Assembly: GCA_028641055.1 (NCBI GenBank)
Contig: CM054062.1
Coordinates: 273,575,349 to 273,639,348, forward strand
Reading direction: 5' to 3'
Source: Alopecurus myosuroides
Lineage: Eukaryota > Streptophyta > Magnoliopsida > Poales > Poaceae
Length of the DNA: 64,000 nt
The translations under genes and the position numbers were made by a program. The notes under the pieces are model-generated. The model was not told where the DNA came from. It did not search any database and worked only from the letters and a program-made list of their open reading frames with translations. Each line of letters begins with the position of its first letter. Within the stretch, counting starts at the first letter, position 1. Positions 1-10,644 of the stretch are shown one piece after another.

Positions 1-854
1 CCTACCACAAACATGTTTCAAAACTTGGGGGATTAAATCTTTTAACATGATAGGACATGTGATATACCCAAATAAACAATCTGTTTTCTAAGAAAATATT
101 TCCATCCAGCTCTTTTGAAATTCACAAGTTTCTGCCGATTCAGTTGGAAACGGGACAAATTTGAACTACAGGTGCCTCGTAATTTGCTCATAAATTTTGG
201 AAAAAATCATTTTTAGGTACTCAACTACCTATTTCAATAGAGATCCACAGTGAGTTGCTGAATATACACCCCCTAGCTAAGAACGGTCATGCCCGCCGTC
301 TTACTTTCTCCTAAAACGGGCTGAGAAAATTCCAGTAAATTCAAAAAAAAAACCTAAATAACGCGAGACCTTCACCTGGTGTCATTACATATGTCCTAGT
401 ATCCACCAAAAATAGTAAACTTGGAATACGATAGTTCTATGGAAAAAGTGTTCACAAAAAAGAGTTATCTCCTCCTAACATTCTAGGGTTTCGGTTCAAA
501 TGACGGGTGTTATGGACAAATACATGGCATAGTTTGTTATAATGAGCCCATATTGCACACAAACATGCATCTTGGAAGCACAGACAATGTTGACGAAGGA
601 ATTTATTTTGTTAACTGAATAAAAAACCATTTTCCATTTTCGGAGTGTGAGAAATGTTTTTTTTTTGTGAAGGACCTACCAAAAACATGTTGCAAAACTT
701 GGGGGCTTAATTTTTTTAACATGCTAAGACATGTGATATACCCAAATAAACAATCTGTTTTCTAAGAAAATACATGTGCCTCGTAATTTGCTCATAAATT
801 TTGGAAAAAAATCATTTTTAGGTACTCAACTACCTATTTCAATAGAGATCCACG
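1..854 (+). repeat. Imperfect direct repeat (1-249 and 675-854)
   Basis: Positions 1-104 and 675-773 share nearly the same sequence, including the run CATGTGATATACCCAAATAA. Positions 173-249 match 776-854. About 68 bases (105-172) of the first copy are missing from the second. No coding content is evident. The arrangement fits internal repetition of a DNA transposon rather than a gene. Confidence 0.75.
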
Positions 855-1119
855 GCATCAACTTCTCTCTAGGGAGTTTCATGACCGACAGTGCACTTCG
901 GGGGTGTGACCTACTTCACCGGTATCAACTTCTCTCTAGCAAGTTTCATGACTTAGAGCTTAAAAGTACTAGATCACGCAAGAGTTAGCTTATGGATGTC
1001 TTATATTTGGATTTCTCTCATTTTTCTAATCGATTTAGACATATTCTTTGTGAAATTTAAATTTACAGAATTGCATATATGAATTATTCAATATTAAATG
1101 GAAAAAGACAAATAAGTTA

Positions 1120-1496
1120 CTTCCTCCGTCCGGGTTTAAAAGTCCTCTAATACTTTACATCGCGATCAAGGTATGAGCTTAGTGGCCTGTTTCATCGAGG
1201 CCTCATCTGCCGTATCCACCAATCACGCCATCGTCTCAATTAATCTTAATAAAAGCCCATTATTTTAGCCATGCAAATAGGAGCAAAAACACCCGAACGC
1301 ATGCAGCGCATGCAAGGTAGGCTTTTCACACGGGAGAGAATTAAGGGAAGGAGAGAGGAAACGTGCGGCTGGCTGAGATTAAGTCATAATTATGCCACGC
1401 TAATTTAGGCTCACTAATGCTTACAGGCCTTGTGGGAGAGTATTTTCTGGACAAATAGTTTTCCACTGGGGGACTTTTAAACCCGGACGGAGGGAG
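1120..1496. mobile_element. Stowaway/mariner-like MITE, 377 bp
   Basis: The ends are inverted repeats: CTTCCTCCGTCCGGGTTTAA at the left and the complement of CTCCCTCCGTCCGGGTTTAA at the right. TA dinucleotides flank both sides (1,118-1,119 and 1,497-1,498), the target-site duplication typical of Tc1/mariner MITEs. The interior has no open frame of note. At 377 bp it is longer than most grass Stowaways, so it may carry extra internal sequence. Confidence 0.85.
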
Positions 1497-1672
1497 TAAT
1501 TATTATTTCCATTTAAGAATATTTTAATTCAAAATTATTAATGATTCATTTCTTTTTATTTAAATAATTGTTTTGATAAATAAAATAAATGGGTGTGACA
1601 TCATAGTATATGGATTAATAGGATTGATAGCATCTATTGTCAGGTAAATATCTCTTCTTTGTAGGTAGCTCA

Positions 1673-1750
1673 TAGGAAAGGAACTACGAAGTTAAGCGTG
1701 CTAGTGCGGGAGTAGTGTGAGGATGGGTGACCTCTGTGGAAAGTGTCAGT
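1673..1750 (+). pseudogene. 5S rRNA-derived segment inside the CACTA-like element
   Basis: About 70 bases resemble the middle of plant 5S rRNA, including CGAAGTTAAGCGTGCT (box A area), GGGAGTAGT (intermediate element) and GGATGGGTGACCTC (box C), in the correct order and spacing. The 5' third and 3' end of 5S rRNA are not recognisable. It is therefore a derived fragment, not a functional 5S gene. Its position, shortly before the terminal ACCGGTACT repeats, suggests it is a resident module of the transposon. The 5S comparison is from memory of the conserved gene. Confidence 0.7.
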
Positions 1751-1914
1751 ATAAGGGAGTAAATTAGATTAAAATTATGAATGGTGGGTGACAAATGTGA
1801 GTTTAAGTGGTTAAACAATAGAAATAAATAAAATGGAAATAAAATAAATAAAATAGAAATAAAATGATTTTTTTCGAGAGAAAATCGAAAAAAGAGAAAA
1901 AAAACAAAAACCCT

Positions 1915-2128
1915 TTGGTACCGGTTCGTAACAGGAACCGGTACGAAAGGTACACGGACCGCGGGCTCTCCTCTTGGGCCACATGATGGCCCATTTACTA
2001 CCGGTCTGTGAGCGTCCGGGTACTAAAGGATGGTGGGCCTTTAGTACCGATTAATTAGTACCGGTTGTCCAACCGGTACTAATAGGCCTCTGGAACCGGT
2101 ATGGATAGCCCGTTTTCTACTAGTAGAT
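1915..2128. repeat. Subterminal ACCGGTACT repeats of the CACTA-like end
   Basis: Several copies of ACCGGTACT/AGTACCGGT occur within 210 bases, including a near-palindrome around 2,052-2,085 with AGTACCGGTTGTCCAACCGG. Clustered short repeats in both orientations next to the terminus are the usual transposase-binding region of CACTA elements. No coding sequence is present. Confidence 0.6.
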
Positions 2129-3417
2129 TGTAAACATATACATCATATCGATCTATGGCTCATACGACCAGCATCCGTTGCGATGGGACTGTCCAACGAT
2201 CCGAGCCCGCATTGTCCCAGTCCACGTTCTACATTAAAATTTGAACCAGGATCCATCGATCCAAGAATTTCGGGATACCTTGCCATTGTCGATCTTCGTC
2301 ATCGCACCACGGTACGAGGAAGAAGATCCTCCTCCACCGTGAAGGTAGATGGCTCGAGGACCGGTACCTTTGAGCTTCCTCGAAACAGCTAGTTCTCAGG
2401 GTGTGAAATAAACACCAATTGAATCAGTTGGAGATGAAAATGCCACCATCCCCAATGTCTGAGCCTGACGCTTTTCCAACCTCTTTTCTTTTCTTGACTC
2501 GCCGGATCAAAGGTCTACATGTACACTTGCGCCTGCATCCTCCACTGATCCTGGATGGAAGAAGAGGAAAGATAAAAACTAGTGGATACCTAGCGATCTC
2601 CTTCGCCATCAAGATCTGGCTTCCCTCGTCATCGTCCTCCGCTAAAGCCCAGAAATGTCCTCCAAAGGGAGAAGATCGGTCTGACGAGGCGCAGATTCCG
2701 CCTCCGTCACCAATTCCGACGATAGGAGAGTGGTGGCAGCCGACCTGCACGGGAAGGGCGACCTCCCTAGTCGCCTCCCTGATCGCCTCACTCATGTCGC
2801 CTCCTCCAGCACACCGTCATGTATGCGAAGAGGTTGCATCATCGTCCAATTGTCTAGATAAGTGGTGTAACACAATACATTGTCTACATGGATTTTCCCT
2901 CAAAAGCAAATACACCTTATATCTAGGAATATAGGGACTATATGCTTCCATAATAATACACTGGAAACCTCTGTTGCAATATTTTCCATATCATACTATT
3001 TGTAGATCTTTATCGATAAATGTTTACAGATTACAATGCCTTTGTTGCCATTTATAAGGGGCACACGCTTTTCGAATTTACTTTTCACCAAGAATTATTA
3101 TATATGGATGAAAATTATTTTCTTAATATTTTATACCAATAGAAAGCTTTTTTCAATACTAATCTAGATATATCAATTTTGTAGAAAGATAATTGATATA
3201 TTATTTCTTATTTTTTGGTAATTCATCTCAAAAATTTGTGCACCTTCAGAAAAGAGTTATCTGACAAAAATAAAGTTTAGTACCATTCAGCGATATTCGA
3301 TACAAACAAAATCACATAAAATAAGTATTTAGTAGCATTGACGGTTTTGTGGCTAACCTATGATAAAGAATAGTAAATTATACTTGTAATTATGTAACAT
3401 GCTAAAAATAAATTATA
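2129..3417. other. Unassigned sequence, no supported gene
   Basis: The segment contains a 171-codon plus-strand open frame (2,419-2,934) and an overlapping 123-codon minus-strand frame. Neither shows a recognisable domain or a convincing start context. Stretches near 2,500-2,780 are more GC-rich than the surroundings and could be a decayed gene fragment, but I cannot identify a source. From 2,935 to 3,417 the sequence is AT-rich with no feature I can name. Confidence 0.4.
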
Positions 3418-3578
3418 CTCCCTCCGTATCGAAATGTCATATGTTTTAACATTTTCTAGACAAAATGTACCTAGACATGTTTTAGTGTAAGATGCATATG
3501 AATCTATACACTAAAACAGGACTAGATATGTTTTGTCTAGAAAGTGCTAAAACATCTTATATTTTGATACGGAGGGAG
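3418..3578. mobile_element. Stowaway MITE, 161 bp
   Basis: The left end is CTCCCTCCGTATCGAAATGT and the right end is the inverted match ending TTGATACGGAGGGAG. TA flanks lie at 3,416-3,417 and 3,579-3,580. The inverted repeats extend far inward, so the whole element can fold into one long hairpin, as expected for small Stowaway MITEs. It has no coding capacity. Confidence 0.92.
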
Positions 3579-3812
3579 TAGAAAATATAAATTTTAGTAC
3601 AAATATGAACGGTTTAGTATGTTGCTTTCTAGAATACCTTTTGTTAGTATGTTGACCAAACTGAAGCATTGTCAACAATTTGGTTGTTAGTATGTTGACC
3701 AGACTGAAGTACTATCCTTTTGTAATGTTGTTAATATGTTTATTGTCAAGAATTTGGTTGTTCATAGGTTTGAACTGTCTCTAATTTTGATATTCTATTT
3801 CCATAATGAATT

Positions 3813-4195
3813 TGGAGGCACTTTTCATACTGCCTCCAATTGTTGGCCGAATCGGGGGCACTTTTCAAAGTGCCTCTAAAAGTCCCTCGAATTGGAGGCA
3901 GTTCGAAAAGTGTCTCCTAATATAGAGTAAATTAGGAGGCAGTTTCCAAAGTGCCTCCAGTTGGCCAACAATTAGAGCCAGTATGAAAAGTGCCTCCAAA
4001 TGGGCAACAATTGGAGCCACTTTGAAAACTGCCTCCTAATGGGTAACAATTAGTGGCACTTTGAAAACTGCCTCCAATTTGACCAAGTTTTTGGGGCAGT
4101 ATTCAGTTTAGTGCCTGCAAAAAGGGCTTAGAGGAGGCACTTATTAAAGTGCCTACAAAAAGTCGATTAGGAGGCACTTTATGAAAGTGCCTCCT
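3813..4195. repeat. Array of ten palindromic GGAGGCACTTT/AAAGTGCCTCC units
   Basis: Ten imperfect palindromes of about 25 bases, each built from GGAGGCACTTT and its inverse AAAGTGCCTCC around a short loop, begin near 3,813, 3,853, 3,893, 3,933, 3,975, 4,013, 4,052, 4,093, 4,132 and 4,169. The period is about 40 bases. The roughly 15-base spacers are partly related to each other (several contain CAACAATT). The units vary at one to three positions, often in pairs that keep the stem (CAGTT with AACTG). Function is unknown; it may be subterminal sequence of a DNA transposon. Confidence 0.8.
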
Positions 4196-4260
4196 CGAAA
4201 GTGCATTCTATTGGAGGATGTGGCATAGTGTGTTGCCGCGGGGATCGCTTTAAAACTATG

Positions 4261-4930
4261 GGCATGTTTGGTTCAGTTCTGTGAACTTAAACGTAATTGG
4301 AATCAATCCATGGCCGGTAACCGTAATGGGATGGAAAATTTCCAGATCTGTATGCTTCATACATGTAACGGAAAGGGATGCAGCACTTCTTTTCTTTCTC
4401 CAACATATCTCCGGATCAAGAAACAATCCCGGGAAGAATCGGGCATATCTAGATGGGAAATTTCGGAATTGCAATAGATCTCGGGTGGAAGAGCGGGAGA
4501 GCCATCATGAAGCGGGGAATCCCGGAAAGAAGCACTAACTCACGCATGGTAGGGGATCGGCGACCTCCATTGCTCCTCGTACACTGCCACACCGCTCCTC
4601 GCAGGGCACCGTTGTAGGAGAAATAGAGGAATTAGGGAGAAAGATTGGTGGCCTCACTGCCGGCACCGGCGGCGCGCCTCAGCGGAGGAGGTGTAGGGGA
4701 AGAGCTTTGGGGCGCTAGGGGGATAGGGGACGGGAGGATTCGCTCGGGTCAGCTCGCTCGCTCATGGCAACGATTCGTTTACGGTGGGTGCTGGGCGGAA
4801 TCAGTTTTGACTTGTGGTGGAACCTGATTACATGGGACTTGATTACGGAAAGAGGGAACCAAACATGATTAACGTTATCAGGATGCAGCGTAATCGGGTG
4901 ACGAACGAAAACGTGTGAACCAAACATGTC
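4261..4930. mobile_element. Terminal-inverted-repeat element, about 670 bp, type unresolved
   Basis: The left end GGCATGTTTGGTTCA (4,261-4,275) matches the inverted right end TGAACCAAACATGTC (4,916-4,930) at 14 of 15 positions. A third partial copy of the terminus lies at 4,858-4,871. The interior includes a GC-rich stretch near 4,640-4,760 with short open frames and no recognised domain. A clean target-site duplication is not visible, so I cannot place it as hAT, Harbinger or Mutator type. The small frames inside are probably not genes. Confidence 0.55.
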
Positions 4931-6931
4931 ATATGTTGTAAACAAAATTCTATAAGAGATACGATGCATTATGTTTTCTAAGTGAATATGCAATATTCAG
5001 TTGATCATAGTAACATGTTTTAAATTATTAATATGAATTATTTGAATGGTTTAAGAAACAGATGATGTGTACCTTGCATGTAATGATTAATAAATATTAG
5101 TGGAGATGACATGGATAATTGATTGGCTAGGAAAATGGATGATGTGGATAGCTTGCATGTTGAGAAAGAAAAACCATCAATACACGTTAGTGGGGTTTTG
5201 CTTTATTAAGAAGTATAGATTTTCACTTGAGAGAATCTCCACCGGCCTTTCGAGAGAATGTCCACCGGCACTTTAGGAAATCTTTCGCTCTGGGGTGCTC
5301 GACGAATGTTCGGCATAACATGTCATAATACTATCTAATCACTTAAAATAAATTTGATTGCGTAGTTCAATAATAATTTAAATATGTAACATATAAATCT
5401 ATTTCTATTGTATACTAAAAACAATATGGTTGTCCAACAGAGCCACCACGTTACTCCACGTCATATGAATTATTGTTATAGTGGTTAGATCTAAAATTTA
5501 TAGAAGAATTTAACTAAAAGTTATTAGTTACACTACATATTGGACAAAGTTAAGGTCGAAGGAACGTGTCAGGCCTAGCGTCCCATAATCAAGCACACCA
5601 GCTTTCAACTTAGCGTGTCGGGCCTGGAGTCCGTAACCAAGCGCGTTCAACCTGTACTTCCCCTGTTCAACAGTGCATGACTTCCATTTATCTAAGAATA
5701 GATATATGTAGACATTAAAATATGTCTAGATCAACCATATTTTGATAAATGAAAGTCATGTATTTTTAAACGAATGGAGTACTTCCGTTTGACTGTACAA
5801 GCCACTGTAGCTGAAACGTGGAACTTGTAACAAAAAATAAGTAGGAACCAACTTGGAACGTGGTGGCAAGGGCAAAGCTGCTAGAACGTGCATCGTTTTG
5901 CAAAAGAAAAAAAATAAGGGGAACCATAGCATTATATTGTACGTTTTATCCATTCTTGAGCATTACAAAAGAGTGAAATTTGATTTTTGTATCATCAGAC
6001 CAACGCAAAAGGCCTAAAAGAAATTGGAAGTGCTGAATTTCAAGCTTAATGGAGTAATCGCATTGCCCATGAAAAAATAAAGTTATCCATGAACAGTCCC
6101 TCACACTGAAAATATCTCGTCTTAATGGTATGCAAGGTGTTGAATCACAACATATTTTGAGAAAGGCGTGATGAGAAAGTCTCTGTACTATGAATAATAA
6201 TTTTATTAAAATAACCTAAAAGGCGTACAATCTTAATTTTAGAAGATTATTTATTCCTAGTATTGAACTATGTTGTCCAATATGTGTAGCCATGTTGGAT
6301 GGCACAAAAAAGTCCAAGAGAGTCACCACATTACTTCACATCATCTAAATTATTATAGTGGTTAGATGTAGAATTTATGGTTAAGATTTAAATTAAAAGT
6401 TATTAGTGTTGTATGTATGCCCAAAAGGCCATAATATTTGTAATATATTTTTCAGAGGATTCATAGGAAAACTTACGCTCACGTGTAGTAACATGAATAA
6501 AGAATCAAACCCTAGCATTGCCTTTCACAACTAGTTTATTGGATGCTTGACGGTTGTGTTTTTTCTGGTCATGCACATTGTTTATGTCAGCATTAATGAA
6601 TAGTATGTTGTTAGAAGGGAACAATATGGTGGGTATACCTGAGGAGTTGATATGCTAAGACACTCCATTAAGATGTATATGCCCTTAGCGACATATCACA
6701 TCATGGTTATATTACAACATATCCTTTGACCATGAGGTTATTCGGGTTGTATATTATGGAGGTTTTATTTTGATACTATCAAGTGTCACACTATAAACTA
6801 GGCGAACATAACGACATCCACTGGGTAATTCTAAAAGAGTATATTGCCTCGATGTTCTGAGATGGGAATTACTCCTCTATAAAAACAGATATACAAGTCT
6901 AGACCCACTCGGTATTCTCGATATCCATATG
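4931..6931. other. Unassigned AT-rich sequence with old repeats
   Basis: No gene is supported here. Positions 5,424-5,535 and 6,270-6,405 are diverged copies of one repeat (shared AGTGGTTAGAT and AAAAGTTATTAGT). An 84-base hairpin lies at 5,679-5,762 (ATGACTTCCATTTATC against its inverse), probably a decayed MITE. From about 6,410 to 6,931 the sequence reads like the end of an unidentified retroelement, cut by the insertion of the C2 LTR at 6,932; this last point is only an impression from style. Confidence 0.4.
5679..5762. repeat. Hairpin-forming inverted repeat (decayed MITE?)
   Basis: The arms ATGACTTCCATTTATC and GATAAATGAAAGTCAT are inverted copies with one mismatch, separated by about 50 bases that also pair in part. 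GAATGGAGTAC just downstream resembles a degraded Stowaway terminus. No coding content. Confidence 0.5.
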
Positions 6932-7139
6932 TGAACGGATAGTATGGACACCTAGAGAGGGGGTGAATAGGTGTTACCTCCAGATTTTAAGATTTTTTGA
7001 TTTAGACTTGACACAAAGATAAATTTTCTAGATATGCAACTACGGTGAATTTACATATATTGCAAGAGCTACGCTAAGCAAGAGAAAAACACAAAGTAAG
7101 GTAAAGGGTAGAAGGAACCGATGGTGGAAGCACGTGGAG
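6932..7139 (-). mobile_element. C2 Copia 3' LTR, first fragment
   Basis: The start TGAACGGATAGTATGGACAC aligns with the beginning of the C1 Copia LTR, including the conserved GGGGGTGAATAGGTG and the GCTTGACACAAAG-like segment. After 208 bases the LTR is interrupted by G1 and continues at about 46,794. Joined, the two parts give about 1.4 kb, the same length as the C1 LTR. By its orientation relative to the internal sequence at 47,987 it is the 3' LTR of a minus-strand Copia whose body lies to the right. Confidence 0.8.
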
Positions 7140-7572
7140 TGAAGAGGATGCGACCTCAACAATCCCCATGGTGAGGGACCCAGGGTTTCGTAAGGCAAAA
7201 GGCGTTGGTGGACTACTCGACTTGACGGGTTACTGCGTGCCGGATCTTTATTCCGATGAGGTGAAAATAGGTTACAGGGGTGCCGCACCGATTGAATCTA
7301 GCACAACTCTGGATCTATGGTTTCTTGTCATTTAGTGACCCCTTCCTGTGCTTTATATAGATAGTCGGGTCCTGGGGGCCGAACATGAATAGGACTCGAT
7401 TTAGAGTCGGTTACTACTCTTTCCTAACTTCTCCATCAAGGTTTCCCTTGTTTCCGCTTCTCTGTGGGCTTCTGTAGGAGGCCTCGACGCAGCTACCTGA
7501 AGGCCTCTTTAGGGTACCTCCCGATGGGCCGCACCGGGTAGGCCTACCGTGGGGGGTCTGTCGGGAACCCGA
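7140..7572 (-). repeat. G1 3' LTR
   Basis: It aligns over its whole length with 46,358-46,793; both copies contain CCTCAACAATCCCCATGG and GTGGACTACTCGACTTGA. It begins TGAAGAGG and ends near GAACCCGA, where CA has probably mutated to GA. On the minus strand this is the downstream LTR, because the coding domains run toward it. Confidence 0.82.
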
Positions 7573-7619
7573 TTCCTGCTATCCCCATTTCTTCGAGACC
7601 TCCAATCGCTCCCTAACAT

Positions 7620-10458
7620 ATGTCCACACCTTCACAGCCGCATGCTGCCAAGAAGCCTCGCCATATGTTCGGCCTAGGGACTTCCCTGAGAAGGTAAGTT
7701 TTTTCCCTTTACTTCTGCTTTCTTTGAGTCCTCGTTTTGATATGATTCTCCCTTCCTTCTTCTTGTTCTTCTCCAGTAATCCTCCTAGATCTCCGACTCC
7801 TCCTCCTCAGGGGGGGAGCTGGTTCCGGTGCCTCTCCTGATGTTCAAATTCCTTCTGCTTTGACTTCATCTCTAGGCGTGAAGGAAAAAGAAGTTGTCCA
7901 GGAGGAGGCGCCTAAGGACTCAGTCGTTCATGTGGCTGAACCAAGTCGACCCACATCCTCTGCTCCAGGATCATGGACTGTCCATCTGGCTGATGTGAAC
8001 ACGCTGGCTCCCGAATTTCAGGTTAGCAACCACGTGAGTTTCCCTTAAGCTTCTGTTTTTCCCGATCGTTCTCTCGGGTGCGTGATCAGTGCTCCCGATG
8101 GGAGTAGCCCCCGAGTCTACGTTTGGCTGCTTGCAGGCGAGCGTAGACTCAAATATGTGCTTTTAGTATTGACTCGATTTCTTCATCCTTGTCTCTTTCG
8201 CGGCCTTTCATGATCAGCTTGAAGGACTTGAGTGCTAGCTTCCTGAACATAGGGAGGGAGAGGGACACTGCCCGTTCTAATTCTGCGAAAGCCAAAGGTA
8301 CCCGCCTCTTATGGATTTCTGACACTATGCTTCGTCTGTTTTTCTTGGTTCGTATTTTTTACGCATCTTCTTATTTCAAACTCCTATTTTCCACCTCTTC
8401 TGAGAAGGAAGTTGTGCTCACTCGAGTGAAAGAAATTGAGGAGAAGAATGCGATTCTTCATGGGGAGGACACCGCTGCCAAGAAAGAGGCTGAAGCAGCC
8501 ACTCGAAAGGCAGATGAGGCTAAACAGAAAGAGACTGAAGTTCTCAAACAGTTTGTGGACTTGGAAGAGGCAATAGTCCCTCGACTCCAAGTTCTGACTG
8601 ATTCTTTGAGAGGTATCCAAATTGCCTCCTCTTCTAGTGTTTCTTCCTTGGTATCCTTGTACCTTACTAATGAACCTTTTTTGCTGCCACATCTGCTTTG
8701 GGTAGTCCTTCTGAGCTCACCTATCGTCTTCGGGAGGGGCCACTTTTGGATGCTATCACTTGTTTTGAGGAGCAAACATCCAAAGTGAAGGAGGCACTCG
8801 CGAAGCTCCAGAGCGTACTCGTTTTGTTCCACGAGTGCTTGTTTCCCGAGAACTTGTTTTGTTCCACGAGTGCTTTGGGTAGTCCTTCTGAACTCACCTC
8901 TCGTCTTCGGGAGGGGGCACTTTTGGATGCTATCACTTCTTTCGAGGAGCAAACATCCAAAGGGAAGGAGGCACTCGCGAAGCTCCAGAGCGTACTCGTT
9001 TTGTTCCACGAGTGCTTGTTTCCAGGGAACCCGATGTCATTTACTCTGGATGCTCTGATGGGTGTGTTTCATAACACGAACGTCCTAGCTGAATTCAGTC
9101 AGGAGCGCACTCTTTCGGGAGCTGAAATGGTGCTTACACTCACGCGGGCGCATGGCATCGAGGGAGACTTCGAAGCTGCGTTGAGTGAGATCCGAAGGAA
9201 TCGAGCGGGCAAGAGGTAGACCTTGACCCCTTCACTGAGTACTCCGTCGAGTTAGCCCAGAAACTCATGAAAATGCTCGAGGCTCGGGCAAAAGTTGCTC
9301 AGGCTGTTGAAGATGCACTCAAAGCAGCTGCCGAGAATTAGTTTTGTTTCTGTATTGTAGACTCTGTAGGAGCGGTGCCTTAGTGTAGGAAATCCACCTT
9401 TTTCTTGTCATGAACCTATCATTTTGATGGTGAATGAAATATCTTCTGTTTCTTCTATGTGACTGTATTTTTCTTGCATAACTTCTCCCGATGGGAGTAG
9501 CCCCCGAGTGTGAGGTAGTAAAGATACTACGAAGCACTCGAACGGATTAGCATATCGAGTCTTGACAACCTTCTTCTCTTCTCATTAGGTACCTGGGGCC
9601 ACCAGTTCTATGACTCCGGCCGGTGACGGTACTCGAACACCAGTAGCCAGATTGTCTTCAAATCCTCCTGCTATTCGTTATTCTCAAGTAAATGCCACGG
9701 AAGATTTAGTGTGGTTCCTGCTCACAAAGCTTTTGAGCAAAGAGGAGGAGCTTAAAACTGTAAGGGCTCAACTCGGTACTTCAAACCAAAGAACAAGATA
9801 ATGTGGTTCGTGAAGATTTTCTTCTGTCCGAGCTAGCTGTCATAACCACATGTCTAACATGTAAGTTTTTGGGTGAAATTTTTTAACTTGCCTCGAGTCA
9901 GGGTGTCCATATGATTCAAGTGACCATGCTTCTGTAGGTGTCCAGGAGAACTTTGCTAAAGAAACCCGATACATTGAGGAGGAACACCAAAACCTTGCTG
10001 CTTTCAGTTCTTCTTCTTTTTGGGCTGATATTGAGAAGTCTCAGGTGCTATTGACGTTGAGGACTCGAGCTTAGCAAGTAAGTGCGGTGATTGGGTCTTG
10101 GCATGCTGCTTTCTGCAATATATACGGAGCCTTGTTTCCACTAAACAAATTGCCGGAGGGGCTCTTCAATTTGATGGGAAAATTCAGCAGCTACGACCAT
10201 GCGAAGGCACTTGTTTGCCATCAGCTGGTTGGTGCTGCAAAGATTTTTCTGGCATTTGCAAAAAATCACTACCCTCGTATGAGTCTGAGTAAAATTGTTA
10301 GGGGTCCTCTCGCTCCTCCGGGTAGTCAACGCGTTAATATGAGTTCTCGATATGAAGAAGCCACGCCTGCTGCTGTTGCACTCATGCGGCTGGCAGAAGA
10401 GGAAATAGATGTGCAAATGGCGAGTGGGTGGACCCCGCCAATTTTACAAATTTTGTAA
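7620..10458 (+). pseudogene. G1 antisense gene (Transposase_28-type accessory protein), decayed
   Basis: This gene runs opposite to G1's gag-pol. A first exon from the ATG at 7,620 to 7,693 ends at an AAG/GTAAGT donor; a matching acceptor, TTCTCCAG, lies at 7,776. The second exon (7,777 to about 8,021) contains a frameshift in a G run near 7,815. Further on are a Lys/Glu-rich, coiled-coil-like segment (about 8,400-8,610) and a C-terminal domain (about 10,085-10,458) resembling the ends of grass 'putative gypsy type transposon' proteins. Exon borders in the middle are uncertain. A 177-bp internal duplication and several stops show that it is no longer intact. No enzymatic role can be assigned. 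Confidence 0.6.
8693..9047 (+). repeat. 177-bp tandem duplication inside the G1 antisense gene
   Basis: The segment starting GGTAGTCCTTCTGA at 8,701 repeats at 8,878 with a few substitutions; both units include GAGGAGCAAACATCCAAA and CTCGCGAAGCTCCAGAGC. The period is 177 bp, divisible by three, so the frame could be kept across the copies. The unit lies in the predicted coiled-coil part of the protein. Confidence 0.85.
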
Positions 10459-10644
10459 TCTCCACGCGTTGAGACTCTTTGTAAATAACTATGTAACTAT
10501 CTGATTTGTATATGAATATATTCTCATCCTTTTTCCTATAACGTTGCTTTAACAGTCTGATTGAATATCCTTTGGCTTCATCTTCTTTCTTCGGGTGTCT
10601 TCTTCTTAATTTACTCAAACTTTTCTGCCTGTGCTATTACTGTT

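Larger units (their letters stand above)
1..2128. mobile_element. CACTA-like DNA transposon, right part (left end outside window)
   Basis: The right 200 bases are dense in ACCGGTACT-type subterminal repeats in both orientations. The block ends at about 2,128 with GCCCGTTTTCTACTAGTAG, which resembles a slightly mutated CACTA terminus as found in Triticeae CACTA elements. The rest is AT-rich and non-coding; small open frames in it look like chance. It carries a MITE at 1,120-1,496 and a 5S-rRNA-like block at 1,673-1,750. Where the element begins is not visible, so assigning all of 1-2,128 to one element is inference. Confidence 0.45.

Noticed and set aside
1673..1750. Functional 5S rRNA gene
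   Set aside because: Only the middle ~70 of about 120 bases is recognisable and it sits inside transposon sequence, with no tandem 5S unit.
2419..2934. 171-codon plus-strand frame as a host gene
   Set aside because: No domain, no convincing promoter or splice context, and an overlapping minus frame of similar quality.
3813..4195. CRISPR-like array
   Set aside because: The units are palindromic, the spacers are related to each other, no cas-like genes are present and the setting is a plant genome.
4645..4827. 60-codon frame in the terminal-inverted-repeat element as a transposase
   Set aside because: Far too short and without any DDE-type motif; the element is non-autonomous.
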